A DNA stretch of 31,552 bases from Ectocarpus siliculosus (lineage: Eukaryota; Sar; Phaeophyceae; Ectocarpales; Ectocarpaceae), in the NCBI GenBank assembly GCA_000310025.1, contig FN649748.1, positions 3,533,373 through 3,564,924 on the forward strand, in the 5' to 3' direction. The notes beneath the pieces are model-generated. The model saw nothing but the letters and a program-made list of their open reading frames with translations. It was not told where the DNA came from and searched no databases. Below are positions 20,301 to 31,552 of this stretch, piece by piece (positions within the stretch are counted from its first letter, which is position 1; the number at the start of each line of letters is the position of its first letter). The translations under genes were made by a program, and so were the position numbers.

Positions 20301-23300
20301 TGAATCAAGGTACGTGCGGCGGCCTGCGGGTTGACTGTGCGAGCCGCCGAACTCTGTCCGGGGCCGACTTATTCGAATATATCGGCGAACATTTTGTGTT
20401 TCCCGGCCAACGGGGTACCAAGGGTCGGAAACGGAGAACGCTTACCCCGAATCGCCAGCGATTTTTTCCAACCCCTTTTTCATGAGCCACCACCAGTGCC
20501 ATCTTGAAGTATTCGTATTACGTGCTGCTGTGGAAGCCCAAAACTGTTCCGCTTCGGGTGATGAAAACATCCAACATAGATTTCGCCCGTGTGCGCCAGA
20601 GCCGAGGGGGAATCAGCGGGGGACGGGGACGAAGATGCAAGGCTGATGACGGGCAGCGGGGTGGAGGAGTGGGGTGCCAATGCCAAGGATCGACAGCAGA
20701 CCACGTTCAGTCAGCCTGAGCAATCGTACGAGGCGGCCTTCAACAAGGTTTGGCCTTAGGTGTCACCCTTGCCTTCCCCTTGATCAGAAATACTCATTGA
20801 CTCGTGCAGCCATGACCGTAAGGTGTACAAGAAATATACATCAGGTCGCTCTCTTCTTCCGTCTGTGCTGCATACCACTGGAGAGCCCGTCAGGTTCCTC
20901 ATCGTGGCACCAAATACGGTTTTCCCGCTTCGCGGCCGGAAACCCGACGTATATACGAACGTTGAAAACACCATGGGAGATGATATTGAGGATGTCCAGT
21001 ACAATGAAAATGGCGCATCGTTGCAACCACGCTATTTGCGACTTGGACCAATGGCGCGGGGCGAATGCTAATAACAACGATATTTGTTACGCATACCCTT
21101 AAGATTAGTTTGGTCGCGAACCCGTGTTTTTTCTCCGTTGGTGTTGTCGCGGCAGATTAAGGAGGCCACCGGGATGACGAACGTGACAGACATGGTCAAC
21201 AACTTCCTGCAGGCTGAAGAGAAAAACTTCAGTCTCTTCAACTTCGTCAATGAACTCAACAGGTGAGTCCTGCATGCGGGCACACACGGACGACAATGCT
21301 ACGTCGTGATGATAGGTTATGATGATCTTGTACTTCCTCTCCACTGAATCGCCAAAGACGAAACATGTCGAATGTCGACGTACTCGTCTCGCCCGATAGG
21401 AAAGTGAACATGCGCTAAACACCTTGCAGATTGGAACTGTTTCTCGATAACCTTATCAGCCTGTGAAAATCAATTTTAACTTTGGTCACCCCTGGGCCAG
21501 CGTCTTGCCTCGGCTATACACTTGGTAGGCACTGCATAACCCGGAAAAGAACAATATATCTCAACCTCCAGCCACCACAGAGATCACAGAAATGCGCGCC
21601 AGCACAAACCCATGCGGACCCCTGATTCCTAATCCTCATCATATGTCTGTCACCACCTCATCAAAGCGAGATCGAGCGACTGGAGCTCATGATCGCCGAA
21701 ACAAAGAACAGCATCGAGAAGTTCAAGGGGCAAGGAGTAAGCACAGACACGCAGAGGAAGAAAGTTCTCAGGGGTTTGGAGGAGCAGCTCTCTGTGACAG
21801 AGGTCAGTCTGGCACCATTGGACTCCCACTGTACCCCGTGTCCCCTACCCTTGCCTTTGGTTCTACCAGCCAACATCTGGCCCTCGTCTTGCAAGGGCGG
21901 GAAAGGCAGCTCTGTGTCACTGGTTTTAGGTCTTCTGCACTCTGTCCAATTTCTGAGGACGAAACACGTTTTTCTCTCCGGATCTGATCCACAACTTACT
22001 GCGGTTTTTCTGAAAAATTAGGGGTAGTTGTTGTTTTCCCAGTAGACTCAATTTGGCAAGCAGAGAAATGCTTGGCGTTCAAACCCATCGGCGAAGGTTG
22101 TACATCCCCCCAAGGTCAAGTATTTCTGTCGATCTTCACCGTGGATGTGAAAATATTCGCCGTACACCGGAGCCCTTCAAGCTGGTGTTTATTGTACATG
22201 TATGCGCTTTGTCAACAACGTCGAACGCAACCCCCACTGATTTGGAGTACGTTTGAATTGTTTTGAAGTAATTCAAATCAGTGTGAACCAGAGACGTATC
22301 ACAGAATTGCGTGGTAGTAGCAGTGGAGCCCACAACCGCCGTGCTTGGGTTTTGTCTCTACCCGTGCTCCAAACTGCCTATGATAGCGCTTGTTCCTCGT
22401 TTCGCTTACTTGGTGGAACTTCGAAATGTTTTTCGGTTACACTCAGGGCAAGGCGGATGACTACGAGCGGCGGTATCAAACGGCAATGAAGACAATCAAC
22501 CAGCTCAAGACCGGTATCCACAGCATCTTCAGCAGAATCGGGTGGGACAAAGTAATGATTTTGAGAATCATTCTCTTCATGTCGCGACATGCCGCATGTA
22601 AAGCTTCAACAACGGTCACATCTCTCCTCCTACGAACCACAAAAAAGTGCGCTTGCTGAGCATGTGTACACGCCACAGGCGCCACGGAGGTGTTGAGGGT
22701 TGAACAAAGTGTTGGCGTCGTGCCCATCGACACTGCATCATTTGGCTGCCACACCAACGTTACAGAAAAAAAAAACGTTTCAGCCCGATGACATTCGACC
22801 GAATCTGACTCTAGTATCGACGCCCTGACGCCCTTAACCAAACCAGCGCGGGTAGCAACTCATCGGTGGAGGAGATGCTTGGCAACCAGGGCGTGACGGA
22901 ATCGAACATGATGCAATACCTGGGGATCATCGAGCAGAGGACCAGCGAGATACTGCAAGCGTACGCCGCGTCGCAGCAGATGACACAGGCGGCGGAAACC
23001 CAGGTATCTCAACGAAGCGTTGCCGTACACTTGGGTTACCGCCCTTGATAATCTACAACAGTGGTTGAGTGTTCTGCACCGACCTTGTCTGGAAGTTAGA
23101 GAATTTCTCAGCGGTCGTCATGGGCGAAACAAAAAAAGGCACACAGGTAGAACAAGCTGCGAAAACGTTTACCCATAACCCGAAGGACAAACGCATGTGC
23201 GGTAGCAGGTTGTGTTTGTATCTTGCCGTCAGGCATGTGCCCATGTACTAAGTAGGTACTAAGCACGACCCGGCAGAACTACCGCTACAGGAGATAATCG

Positions 23301-24495
23301 AGTCGCACACAATTCGCACGGTAGACATATTGCAAGGCTACAGTTGTTGGTTTCATGGAACAGGCAGGCAGACGTCCTCTGGCCAGTCGGTTGAAAAGAC
23401 GTCGCAAAGCGGCCGCTGGAAATTCTCGACAGCAGTAACCAGAAGTACACACGCAACGTTCAGTTAGAGCTGTCCGATAGGACCTACTGGCCCTCACCCC
23501 ATACAGTAGAACCCATACAGTTCGGTGAAAAGAGTGTTACAGGGACGAACGGGGTTGCCTTTGAGAGGGACATGGGCAAAACGATACATGTGACATTTTC
23601 TTATAAGTGAATTTGCCAACAATCAGTGAGGTGAGAACACGACCGCAAAAGGAGATACGCTGTGGTCGCTTCACCCCGGAAAAGAGGGGACAAGACGAGC
23701 AACCCTCATGGTGGAAAAAATATTTGCTTTGAGAGTACCTGAGCAGTGGAGGTCTGCGTCTCTCGGCAGTAGTGGTAGACCTTACCCGTGTTGGCAGGGA
23801 TGCATAGCCAATGGTCAAGCCTTTTGGGCAAGCAATAACTGCGACCCCCCACCTTCCCCTCTTGTACCTCCCGTCGTCCAATTTCTACCCCGTTGCCCTT
23901 CAGGGGTTCACCCCTTCCCTGGAGGGAGGAGCAGCGGGGGGGGCAGGAGCAGTGGACGCCACGGTGCCGCTCCGGCTCAACGTGCAACCACCCGCCTGGG
24001 ACGACTTCAGCTCTGGAGAAGACTCCGACCAAGAGGACGACGAGAGGCCTCTGACCCGCGAGGAGCTCAAGCGCAAAACCCTCAGAGGGGGGGGAGCCGC
24101 CAACGGGGGCGGCGGGGGCGGGGGTGGGGCGGCGTCCGGGTGCGCGGCCGCGGGAAGGGGGGGCGGGGCGGGCGGAGCGGGGGCAGCAGGAAACAAACCG
24201 AAAGACGGCAAGGTGAGAGGTGGTAGTCGAAGGCAGCATTTCGCTCCGTTGAGAAGAACACAACAACAGCGTTATAGACTCTCCATCACAAACAGCGCGT
24301 GAGACTACGAGCGGGCGCCCGACGACGTTTCCACTGGCTATTCGCAGTAGCACAAACCTTGCCTATTCTCAGGAGAATGCACAAAACATGTTTTTCCAAC
24401 CGATGTGGCAGGGCCCCTCTACCCTCCTCACTACCTCGTGCTACCCGCTATCTCCCCGACAGGCGAGGACAAAACAGGCCAACGCGCGTACATGA
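17367..24495 (+). CDS. ODA1: Outer dynein arm docking-complex coiled-coil protein (ODA1/DC2; CCDC114/CCDC63 family), 13 exons
   Basis: It anchors outer dynein arms on axonemal doublet microtubules of motile flagella. Exons are 17367-17437, 17947-18103, 18454-18609, 18861-18995, 19334-19420, 20051-20172, 20600-20747, 21156-21262, 21667-21802, 22447-22541, 22856-23003 (or from 22847), 23904-24212 and 24463-24495. All phases close to 1704 nt (567 aa). Nearly the whole product is charged coiled coil. Family blocks are IQDLDRQIAATQSRV, ALVKFNESLAMNKNLRERID, FNFVNELN, VTESNMMQYLGIIEQRTSEI and, near the C-terminus, RPLTREELKRKT after an acidic patch. It then adds a Gly/Ala-rich tail of about 35 residues and a 10-residue basic end (ARTKQANART). 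The start ATG gives MSHNAHAKASKFDD, then the coiled coil. The last exon is the least certain. Length is close to the family norm. Confidence 0.92.
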
Positions 24496-26462
24496 CTCAG
24501 CCAACATCCCCAGGCAACGGGTCATGGCAGCATCGTACCAAGCACAGCATGGGACAATGTCACCCAGGGGCCTTCCAGAGCTCTTCGTGGATAAGAGTCC
24601 GGCGTTCAAGCCGTTAAGGCCCGTCGGCGGCATTGTTATTGGCGAAAATAGCAGCTACAGATGAAAACGGCGAAGGGTGGGGCTCGTACCAGCTGCGCAT
24701 TTTTTCTTTAGGTGTGTTGTAGTTTGGATTATCTTGGCTTTCACATTGTCGGTGGTTGAAAACTTGTCTAGGGCACGACTGCTATTTGTTGCACGCGGTT
24801 GACGTCGGTAGAGCGTTTTGTTGGGTGTCCACACGCCAACTTTCGCATGATCGTTTCGTGGTTCTGCTTGGTTGATGTTCAAGGAATAGCGACTCCATTG
24901 TGTGGTTGACTGTATCGAAGGCAGTCGAAGCACGTTCAGATACGGTAGCTGTTCCGGGCAATGGTATTTTACCGCAAGGCATGTTGGTAATGCACACCAC
25001 TGCCTAGAACCAAAAAAAATCGATCCACAAGGTCAACCACCAGTTGTTCTGCCGTAATTAAATCTACCGTAATTAAATGTAGTCGCCGTAGAATAGACAT
25101 CACGGATATTGGCGGGTGTTCTCTCCCCAAGCTCTCGAGGCGGAGACATGAAACGTGGCGAATCTTTCACATCGTGAGTTTAGCTTGCTTGCCGGTCAGA
25201 CTCACACATCGACGATCCAGATGTCACCAAAAGAACGTGGGACGCCATACTTTTCTTGTGCCATAATTGAGCCCGCAGGCAAGTGCGGTATGTAGGATGT
25301 GATGTTGTTGCTGGGAGATGTTACTATTGGAAAAATGGGCTAGGCGAACGCCACTGCATGCGCTTGTTTCGCAAAATGCTCTTCGCGGGACGCAGAAGTG
25401 CATCGTTTTGACACAAGTTAGCACACCAAACGCATGTACGCCCCCAAATGAAGATCGCAGCTTGTTTTTGACGCAGAACCCTCCGATCGAACCGAGCCTC
25501 TCCGTCTTTCTATCTAGCGTCCAAAGCCTCGGAATGTCCGTTTCCATCTGAAGAAAGGGCGTGTTTTGAGCCCCCCAACTATCCTCGAGTGCCGCCGAAA
25601 ACAACACCCGGCGAAGTAGGGGCAAGAGCGTTCCTCGTGCAACAGAACGGCGACGACTTTTTTTATCATATTATACTTAACTTAGCAATTTAACGAAAGC
25701 CAATTCTATTCTACAACCAACAGAATAGTGCTGTGCTGTCGTTCTTTGGGAGTTACCCTCTTCGATTTTTCTACGGAATCCATGGGTTTGCGTGCGTGCA
25801 CGAGCAGCAACCCGCAGATATCCCACCACCCCAGCAAGGCGCTCTTTGTGGTCCTGTATACTCTGATTGTCGCAATACCTACATCGTAGATTTACTCTCG
25901 ATAGCGTGTTATGATTCCCTTTCTCATGATGGCGTGAAGAGATCCTTCCAGTGCGTTAGGCATAGACCGGCTACCAAACCACCCTCTGAAGCCATTTCCA
26001 AAGCCCCGTTATATGTACCACAACGACGAGAGGTTGTGCCACACACCGTCCACAAACAGCAGTGCCGGCCCGCTCGTAAGAACGACCTCGACAAGGCGAT
26101 TCCCACGCCGCCATGTTCAGCCCCACTACACATTCTACCGTACCTCTACGGTCTTGGGTTAACGTAGGCCCCACATTCAACTCTAGCTTCCACGGGAAGG
26201 CGCGGTAGCATCCGCGGCGAGGAGGCACAAACACGTTTTTATGTGAGTAGTCCAAGGGGTGTGGTATCTTGCACTTACTGCTGTACTGCTGTTTGCTCTT
26301 TTTGTGGCACGCAGTAAATAGAATGCACATTTTTTGACAGGTTGGTCGGAATCATACGGACTGATACACGGCTTTGCACCTCAAGGCAGATACATGGAGT
26401 GCTGGGTCCTGTCCAAACTCGTCTGATCTCCGACCAGCGAGGGACTCAAGGAGGCACTGAAT
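24496..26462. other. Intergenic stretch, no gene supported
   Basis: It runs from the ODA1 stop codon to the next possible exon. Near 25052-25080 a CCGTAATTAAAT word occurs twice in tandem. An A+T-rich block at 25658-25725 separates two divergent open frames (133 codons on minus at 25625-25224; 144 codons on plus at 25733-26167). Neither has recognisable domains or splice support, though the arrangement would allow a bidirectional promoter. The ODA1 3' UTR must lie at the left; no polyadenylation signal is assigned. Confidence 0.4.
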
Positions 26463-27147
26463 TTGATTGGCCGAGACGGACTTTCCACCGGACACCCAAG
26501 AAATGAGAGAAGGCGTGTCTCATTCTCGCGCTCTGGTCTTTTCCCGTTCTCCAGCTCCCTGGCACTGCCCTCTGCCCCCTGTCCCTTCCCCGTAGCCCAG
26601 GCTAGAAGGAAGTCTGCCAGCAAACTCACCCGGACAACACAGCTGCCACCGCAAAATGGGGCATTTGGTCTCCCACTTGATTGGTGCGGCATCCGTGGTT
26701 CCACGAGCGTGTGAGTAACCCCCACAACTCACACCCGCACCCCAATCAACCAGCCTTGTCGCTTGCTGCAATCTTGGTAGTCTCCGGCAGGTCGAGAACG
26801 AGCAGTCGGGATCCCTCCCTCTACCATACCTCCATCGTCCCCTTTGTTGGTGAGTCGCAGTCGTGTACAGACGTCCGTAAGTGTCAGGTAGCAGTAGTTT
26901 TGGAGCTCGTTTGTTCTTTGGTCGATTGTACCATGCTAAACTATTATAGTTGTACAAGGTCTCCCTTCGGGACGTGGATGTCTACCCTCCCTCAGGTGAC
27001 GCAAGACAACATGCGCATTGCTCGAAGAGGGACTGTGTGTCTTACAACGCTCGTATTTCGGCTCAAAACATTGCGCACGGTGTTATTCTACATTGGAGCC
27101 AGCTCGAGCGGACAATATTTTGGCAGCGAAAACTCAGACTTCCATGA
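26463..27147 (+). CDS. Possible small hypothetical gene, three exons
   Basis: I do not recognise this product. Exons 26463-26710 (donor GTGAGT), 26791-26849 (acceptor CCGGCAG, donor GTGAGT) and 26996-27147 (acceptor CTACCCTCCCTCAG) join in phase to give 152 codons ending in a stop. The product is Ser/Arg/Pro-rich (RRKSASKLTRTTQLPP, then SRTSSRDPSLYHTS), with no membrane segment or motif. The first exon might instead begin at a good pyrimidine-rich acceptor at 26600, with the real start further upstream. A second frame through exons 1-2 is also open, so the frame choice is not secure. Support comes from splice signals and phase only. Confidence 0.3.
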
Positions 27148-27335
27148 AGTCTTTGATTGATGATGGCAGATTTCCGATGAGAACCGAATTTCAAACCGAA
27201 ACAACACCACAAATGGGACATGTTCAACACTGCCGCTGGATGCATGCTCTCAGACTTGTCGATACTTGGCCCGCAGCGAAGTGTAGTAAACGTAGGTACT
27301 GCTGTTGGACAGTGCGATGACACGAAGAGTCACAG

Positions 27336-27370
27336 CCATGAGTCATCGAATCAATGAATGAATGAACGAA
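27336..27370. repeat. Short (GAAT)n microsatellite
   Basis: It reads GAATCAATGAATGAATGAAC and continues as GAATGAAAG, seven or eight near-perfect tetranucleotide units. It lies between the possible 26463-27147 gene and the exon at 27803. Confidence 0.8.
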
Positions 27371-27662
27371 TGAAAGTGGAGAAGCAAGAGGCAAATATTT
27401 CAAACCGTCGTGTTTGATGGGTTTGATAGGTTGCAGAGTTGGTTCGCCAGGCTTTGTCAGCGCGGAACGCGTCCCCGGGGTTTTGAGCCAGTTTTCGCAA
27501 CTTTGGCCGTCAACCACGCGCACCACGTAGGCCTACCGAGCTCCGGGCACGGGCGTTAATGTACCGACGAGCCTCCTGCGTGCCCCTGAGAAGGAATCGT
27601 GATAAAAGACTCGCTGCCGCGAGAGAAAGAAACGCCGAAGCATGAAAAGCGGCCAAATCTTA

Positions 27663-27684
27663 ATGTACGTATGTACGTATGTAC
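27663..27684. repeat. Short (GTAC/GTAT) repeat
   Basis: TGTACGTATGTACGTATGTA is an alternating 8-bp repeat with palindromic GTAC words, lying 120 bp upstream of the exon at 27803. Confidence 0.7.
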
Positions 27685-27802
27685 TGGAGTATATAGGCGA
27701 TATTACAGAAGTATTTTTTTCGGCAGCTAATAATGAAGGGGTGTGAGAGATATGAGACACGTGTAGTTGAATAGACGCAACAGCTATCTCCACCAATAGG
27801 CC

Positions 27803-27882
27803 ATGAGGGCAGCCCGCGACAGGGTGGTGGGCACAGACAAGGTCATAGAAGAGTTGATGGGTGGTCGCGGTGCGGCCTGGAG
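27803..27882 (+). CDS. Probable exon, perhaps first exon of the right-hand unidentified gene
   Basis: It follows an acceptor-like CCACCAATAG, or starts at ATG 27803 in a good context (GGCCATGAGG). It encodes MRAARDRVVGTDKVIEEL and ends at AG before GTCAGG, in phase 2. The composition is helical and charged, like the exons at 29287-30206, and the strand is the same. The connecting exons are not resolved: a candidate at 28684-28766 (AVFEAAEAANAAAVALEPE) has good composition but does not close the phase with either neighbour under the best donors. Family unknown. Confidence 0.35.
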
Positions 27883-29286
27883 GTCAGGTTGCCTTGTAAA
27901 CCTTGAAAAGATCAGTCGACAAGCTTTCAACTACTCTTTTTCAAGGAAAATCATTTACATCTACACTTCTCTGTCCCCCCCCAATGTGAGCCCTGCCGGC
28001 TCACTAGAGCTCCTGCGTTCTTCCCACAAGCGCGCTAGCACACCAGCATACACCTACCTTTGCATCAGTGGCTCCCTAAGTTCGGGCGAGGGTTGGTATG
28101 TAGAGCTATGATGTGTGTCTGTGTGAAAGGATGTGTAGAGAAATTCATTATTTGCAGCATTCGCATATAGCGCATTGTGCATTTTTCGAATTATGGTAAC
28201 CTTCCAGCGACCTTAATTTTTCCCGCTGGCACTGATGTCTTTTCATTGGTCACCGGTTAGCGCGGTGGTGCTAGTACCTACCTATAGACTTGCCAACACC
28301 TGGCGTGGAGGGATACAGGGCGGCAACCACACCAGCATTTGCTAATGTCTATGAATGATCTATTACGCCTGTAGACCCAAAGATGGTTAAGAGATTCTGT
28401 ATCCTGCCTCACGGGGGTGGTCGAATTTCCAGCAGTGGCAAGACCCGCCCTATCGCCCGGTGGCTGACTCATTCCGGTGCTGCAGACCATGAAATACAGC
28501 AACTTGTGGGGCCCAGAGTTATATATTGGAGTGGTCTATAACTGCATGCTGGTATAGGATTGGTCGTTGGGAGGAAACCGAACACCTGGACGATGCCGTA
28601 CGTACGTGACGCGCCGGCGTTTTCGAATTCCCCACATGTATGCATGTAGAACACCCGCTGAAGCTGCAGCATGAGCGGTAAAGGCGGTATTCGAAGCAGC
28701 AGAGGCGGCTAACGCTGCAGCGGTAGCCTTGGAACCAGAAATTAATCCGCCGGTCGTGAGGGACAGGTGTGCCCTTGGCTGATTGGGTTATGGTGCTGAC
28801 GTGAACGCTTCGTGTAGCATGCCTTTGTGCTGTGCTGCTATTTCGTCCACCCAATCTACGGTCATGGCTTTTTTTCGTGTACGCCTAGATCATTGGAATG
28901 TGTGTGACGGCTACGGGCAAGATGGTTTTCCTCTTGCTAGCTAAGTTCGTGAAGTTGATGGGGGGTGATGGTGCCTTCAACGCGCGACCCTTCTGTTGAC
29001 CACTGTACCACGTATCTGTTCCTGTTGTTTCGATCACCTCGTTGAGGAGAACGCCGACTGGTGACGACAGCGGCAGCAAGATTTCAGGTAGGTATTGAGC
29101 CGAGAAACAAAATAACAGGTATCTATGTAGGGAGGACGGTGTGCTGGCCCTGGTGGTGTATCATAGCCCGTGCTCTATGCTGTCGGCTGGTTGCGACTTG
29201 CCACCTACACGACCTCGTTTCGAAACCTCCACATCATTCGAACCACGACGTTTTGCTTGTTGCAATCTTCGTATTGTTGCGTACAG

Positions 29287-30206
29287 GCTCGATGTCATCT
29301 ACTGGTTCGGAAACCGAGATGGGTGATTTTGCTGTGGCAAGCCGAGGTGAGCCTTGCGTGCCACTGCGAACGATGTGCTGTTCGACCCCACGAATTGTCT
29401 GAATATTTGGCTTTTCCACCACTTCGTGCACCACCTACGGATGGAATGGGAATACGGACACAAACATTGCCACCTACGGATGGAATGGGAATACGGACAC
29501 AAACATTGGACATTTCCACCAACCTCCTCCTACAGTAGGAACACGCCCTGGTCCCTCGTTTTAGAGGTTGCAAGCACCGGCCAGGAGAGGAAAGGAGAAA
29601 CCGAGGTAGGTATCCCAAGGTGTGAAGTCTCGCGCGGTGTTCGTTGCTTGGGCCAACGTTGAGAGAGAGAGTAATGGCGTGTAGTCTCGACGATCCGCGT
29701 GGCTGCTTAACAATTCGACGATATCGCTTGCCAAACGTGCAGATGCATCTGATATCCATGGTATGACCGGGTGTCCCTTGATGCCTGCTTGGCGGAAATA
29801 ATGGTATGTACCTCAGAGCACCTATTCATGACCGCCAGAAGGTCAAGATGTGCTTGGGATAGGTCTGTCATTCTACCACAACGGCGTTTGTCATCACGAG
29901 GGAGTTGCTGAATCCAGGCCGCCACTGTTTGTCCTGCCGTGGCTGAGTGGAGGCAGCACGCAGACGGAAAGCGACGGTTGCAAACCTAGAGAATTTTCGA
30001 GACTCGATTTGTACCATGAAACACAAGTTCTCTCTTCCCGCGACCTCCCACCCACACTAGTTTGGCTTTGTTTGTTTCACCTTCTTGCAAGCACACAATA
30101 CGGTGACCGCGTGTTGATGGATGACGTAAATAGGCTTCTCCCGGGATAGATGGTGTCCAGGTGAAGGAGGAGGTGCAAGAGGAACAGGGAAGAATACGAA
30201 GAGAGG
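29287..30206 (+). CDS. Unidentified charged protein, three phase-compatible exons (partial)
   Basis: Exons 29287-29346 (acceptor GCGTACAG, donor GTGAGC), 29565-29605 (acceptor CCCTCGTTTTAG, donor GTAGGT) and 30161-30206 (acceptor GGTGTCCAG, donor GTAAGC) join without a frame break. The peptide reads SMSSTGSETEMGDFAVASR, then EVASTGQERKGETE, then VKEEVQEEQGRIRRE. It is rich in Glu, Arg and Lys, probably coiled coil at its end, with no catalytic motif. A strong acceptor at 31010 (TTCCCCTACAG) would join in phase to nine residues and a TAG at 31039, a possible end of the gene. The upstream part probably includes the 27803-27882 exon. I cannot name the family; the reading rests on splice signals, phase and composition. 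Confidence 0.42.
29432..29509. repeat. Exact 39-bp tandem duplication
   Basis: Two adjacent identical copies begin CACCTACGGATGGAATGGGA and end in GACACAAACATT, with no mismatch. They lie in the putative intron between exons 29287-29346 and 29565-29605. The lack of divergence points to a recent event; 39 is a multiple of three, so open frames survive it. Confidence 0.9.
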
Positions 30207-31291
30207 GTAAGCTAGCGTTCATGTCTGCGTGTTGCTGTCACGTAGGCTGGACATGTTTGGCGCCTGTCGCCCCGAACTGCTGTCTGTAGTGAGCGCGTGC
30301 AATTGGCTTAACTGCCGATGCTCAATGATATCTTGAGCGTGGTCTATACGACCTGCGTTGAAGCTGACCGCTCAACATGTTGACAGCCATCTTTGTGCAA
30401 ACGGACGGGCCGGGGGAAGTCCATCCCATTCACACCAACACACGCCATGGCAAAGGCTCCCTCAGTTGCTTGGATATGTTGAGGATTCTGGACAGCCAGC
30501 ATCTGGACAGCCAGCAGCCGGGAGCCCAACCAAGTTGAAAGGTAAACAGCAATGAGATTATTGTTGTGACCGTTGCGGTTTTCAGTTTCTCGTTTGCCTG
30601 TATTTCCAATCCAGTAGCTTTTCCTCTCCCAAGATGTTCCTCTCCAATATCCTCGGCCCCGATGAAATATACACAGGTGTTGTATGCACGCATCTCCCCG
30701 ACCGGTACGATAGTATTGATACCAGTGTAGGCAACCCACACACACTGTCTTCTTCACACGCTAGTTGACAATGTTACTGATCAGTTATAGAACCACACCG
30801 TACGTGTAGGTACCGTTGTTGCTGGCTTCACACCGGTAACGGCAACGTAGGCTGGTACGTAACAGCTTCCCATCCAAAGTGAGTGGTCTTGTGTTCGAAG
30901 GCGAGTTTGGTTATGGCGTGACAAGGACAACAAACGATGTGGTGTCCGTCTGAGGCACCGGTACGTACGGTATCAGGCTGTCTCGCTTTGGTTTCTGTCT
31001 TCCCCTACAGATACCAGTACGTACGCAGCAGTCCAATAGTTTCGTGTTGTGTAAGGTGGGGTAGGGTGCGGCTTGTGCATTGTGTGTTTGGTTGAGTGTG
31101 CGGTTGGCGACTGGCATCCCGCGTGAATCGCGACCATGCATGCGTACATGCAGGACAGGGGTGGCGCTCCGCTGACACCGTCCCCACGTGCAAAAGGAAC
31201 GCACATGTACCTCTTTCCGGAAGCTGAAAGGAGTTCAATCTAGGATTTGGGGGTACTATCCCGATCGATTTTCTTTTTTTTACCGTCGGTT

Positions 31292-31429
31292 GTGTACGAT
31301 TCCACCTCGATTTATCCACCGGGCACGAGACTGGAGTTTTCCCTCAGAACGCATCTCTTCGTGTACACGATTCCACACGCCCTTTTTTGGTCAGATTTCA
31401 AAGCTCGATTATCTACCGGGCACAAAACT
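31292..31429. repeat. Diverged direct repeat
   Basis: GTGTACGATTCCAC at 31292 recurs as GTGTACACGATTCCAC at 31361. TCGATTTATCCACCGGGCAC recurs as TCGATTATCTACCGGGCAC from 31405, each followed by A.A.ACT. The second copy is longer by an insert of about 25 bp. No gene is seen between 31040 and the right edge. Confidence 0.6.
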
Positions 31430-31483
31430 ACATTTGTGCCGCGGGACACATCGTTTCCTTGAACAATTGGTACGGGACGCGAC

Positions 31484-31505
31484 TGCTGTTCCGCGGAACC
31501 GCGGA
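31484..31505. repeat. Short CCGCGGAA direct repeat with palindromic core
   Basis: GTTCCGCGGAACCGCGGAAC contains two CCGCGGAA copies in tandem, and the left half TTCCGCGGAA is a perfect palindrome. It lies 47 bp from the right edge. Its role is unknown. Confidence 0.6.
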
Positions 31506-31552
31506 ACAAAATCACGTGTGTACCACAACGCAATGGAACGGGGCAGCAGTCC

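Noticed and set aside
25224-26167. Divergent gene pair (133 and 144 codons)
   Set aside because: No domains, no splice signals and unconvincing composition; overlapping open frames on the opposite strand look equally good.
28885-29053. Minus-strand terminal exon (NEVIETTGTDTWYSGQQ...)
   Set aside because: It has a fair acceptor and a stop, but would be nested in a plus-strand gene. The plus strand also shows a good acceptor and open frame at 28889, and no upstream minus exon joins convincingly.
29812-29907. 32-codon minus-strand exon-like stretch (MTDLSQAHLDLLAVMNRCSE)
   Set aside because: Composition and splice signals are acceptable, but it lies inside the plus-strand exon chain and no partner exon could be found.

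Overview
The window looks like intron-rich nuclear DNA of a eukaryote. Protein-coding similarity is confined to short islands (39-350 nt) bounded by GT...AG signals, many with strong donors (GTGAGT, GTAAGT, GTGAGC) and pyrimidine-rich acceptors. Most introns are several hundred bases long and carry microsatellites, minisatellites and decayed repeats. The THO2 gene resembles plant and animal homologues about equally, and a flagellar dynein docking protein implies a lineage with motile flagellated cells. A stramenopile, perhaps a brown alga, fits best; this is inference from style and gene content, not proof.

Layout. (1) 245-6295, minus strand: the 5' part of a THO2/THOC2 gene (nuclear mRNA export), running off the left edge. 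(2) 7610-9761, minus strand: unidentified exon-like pieces with unusually short introns. They resemble, weakly but in the right order, the region before the channel domain of IP3 receptor/ryanodine receptor Ca2+ channels. No pore region is visible, so this may be a remnant. (3) 9831-10712: a tandem array of ~186-bp units, each with a tRNA-like A-box/D-arm core. (4) 11794-16925, minus strand: a complete 3-hydroxyisobutyrate dehydrogenase gene (valine catabolism, mitochondrial), 8 exons with every splice phase closing, 377 codons. (5) 17367-24495, plus strand: a complete outer dynein arm docking-complex coiled-coil protein (ODA1/DC2, CCDC114/CCDC63 family), 13 exons, about 567 codons. It is head-to-head with gene 4, with 441 bp between the two ATGs. 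(6) 26463-27147: a possible small hypothetical gene. (7) 27803-30206 and perhaps on to 31039, plus strand: phase-compatible small exons of an unrecognised charged protein, only partly resolved.

The three confident genes are unrelated housekeeping or flagellar functions, and nothing suggests an operon or gene cluster. The candidates for something new are the tRNA-like tandem array, the short-intron channel-like fragment, and the unresolved right-hand gene. All exon coordinates were derived by hand from splice signals, reading-frame continuity and remembered family features; no alignment or transcript data were available.
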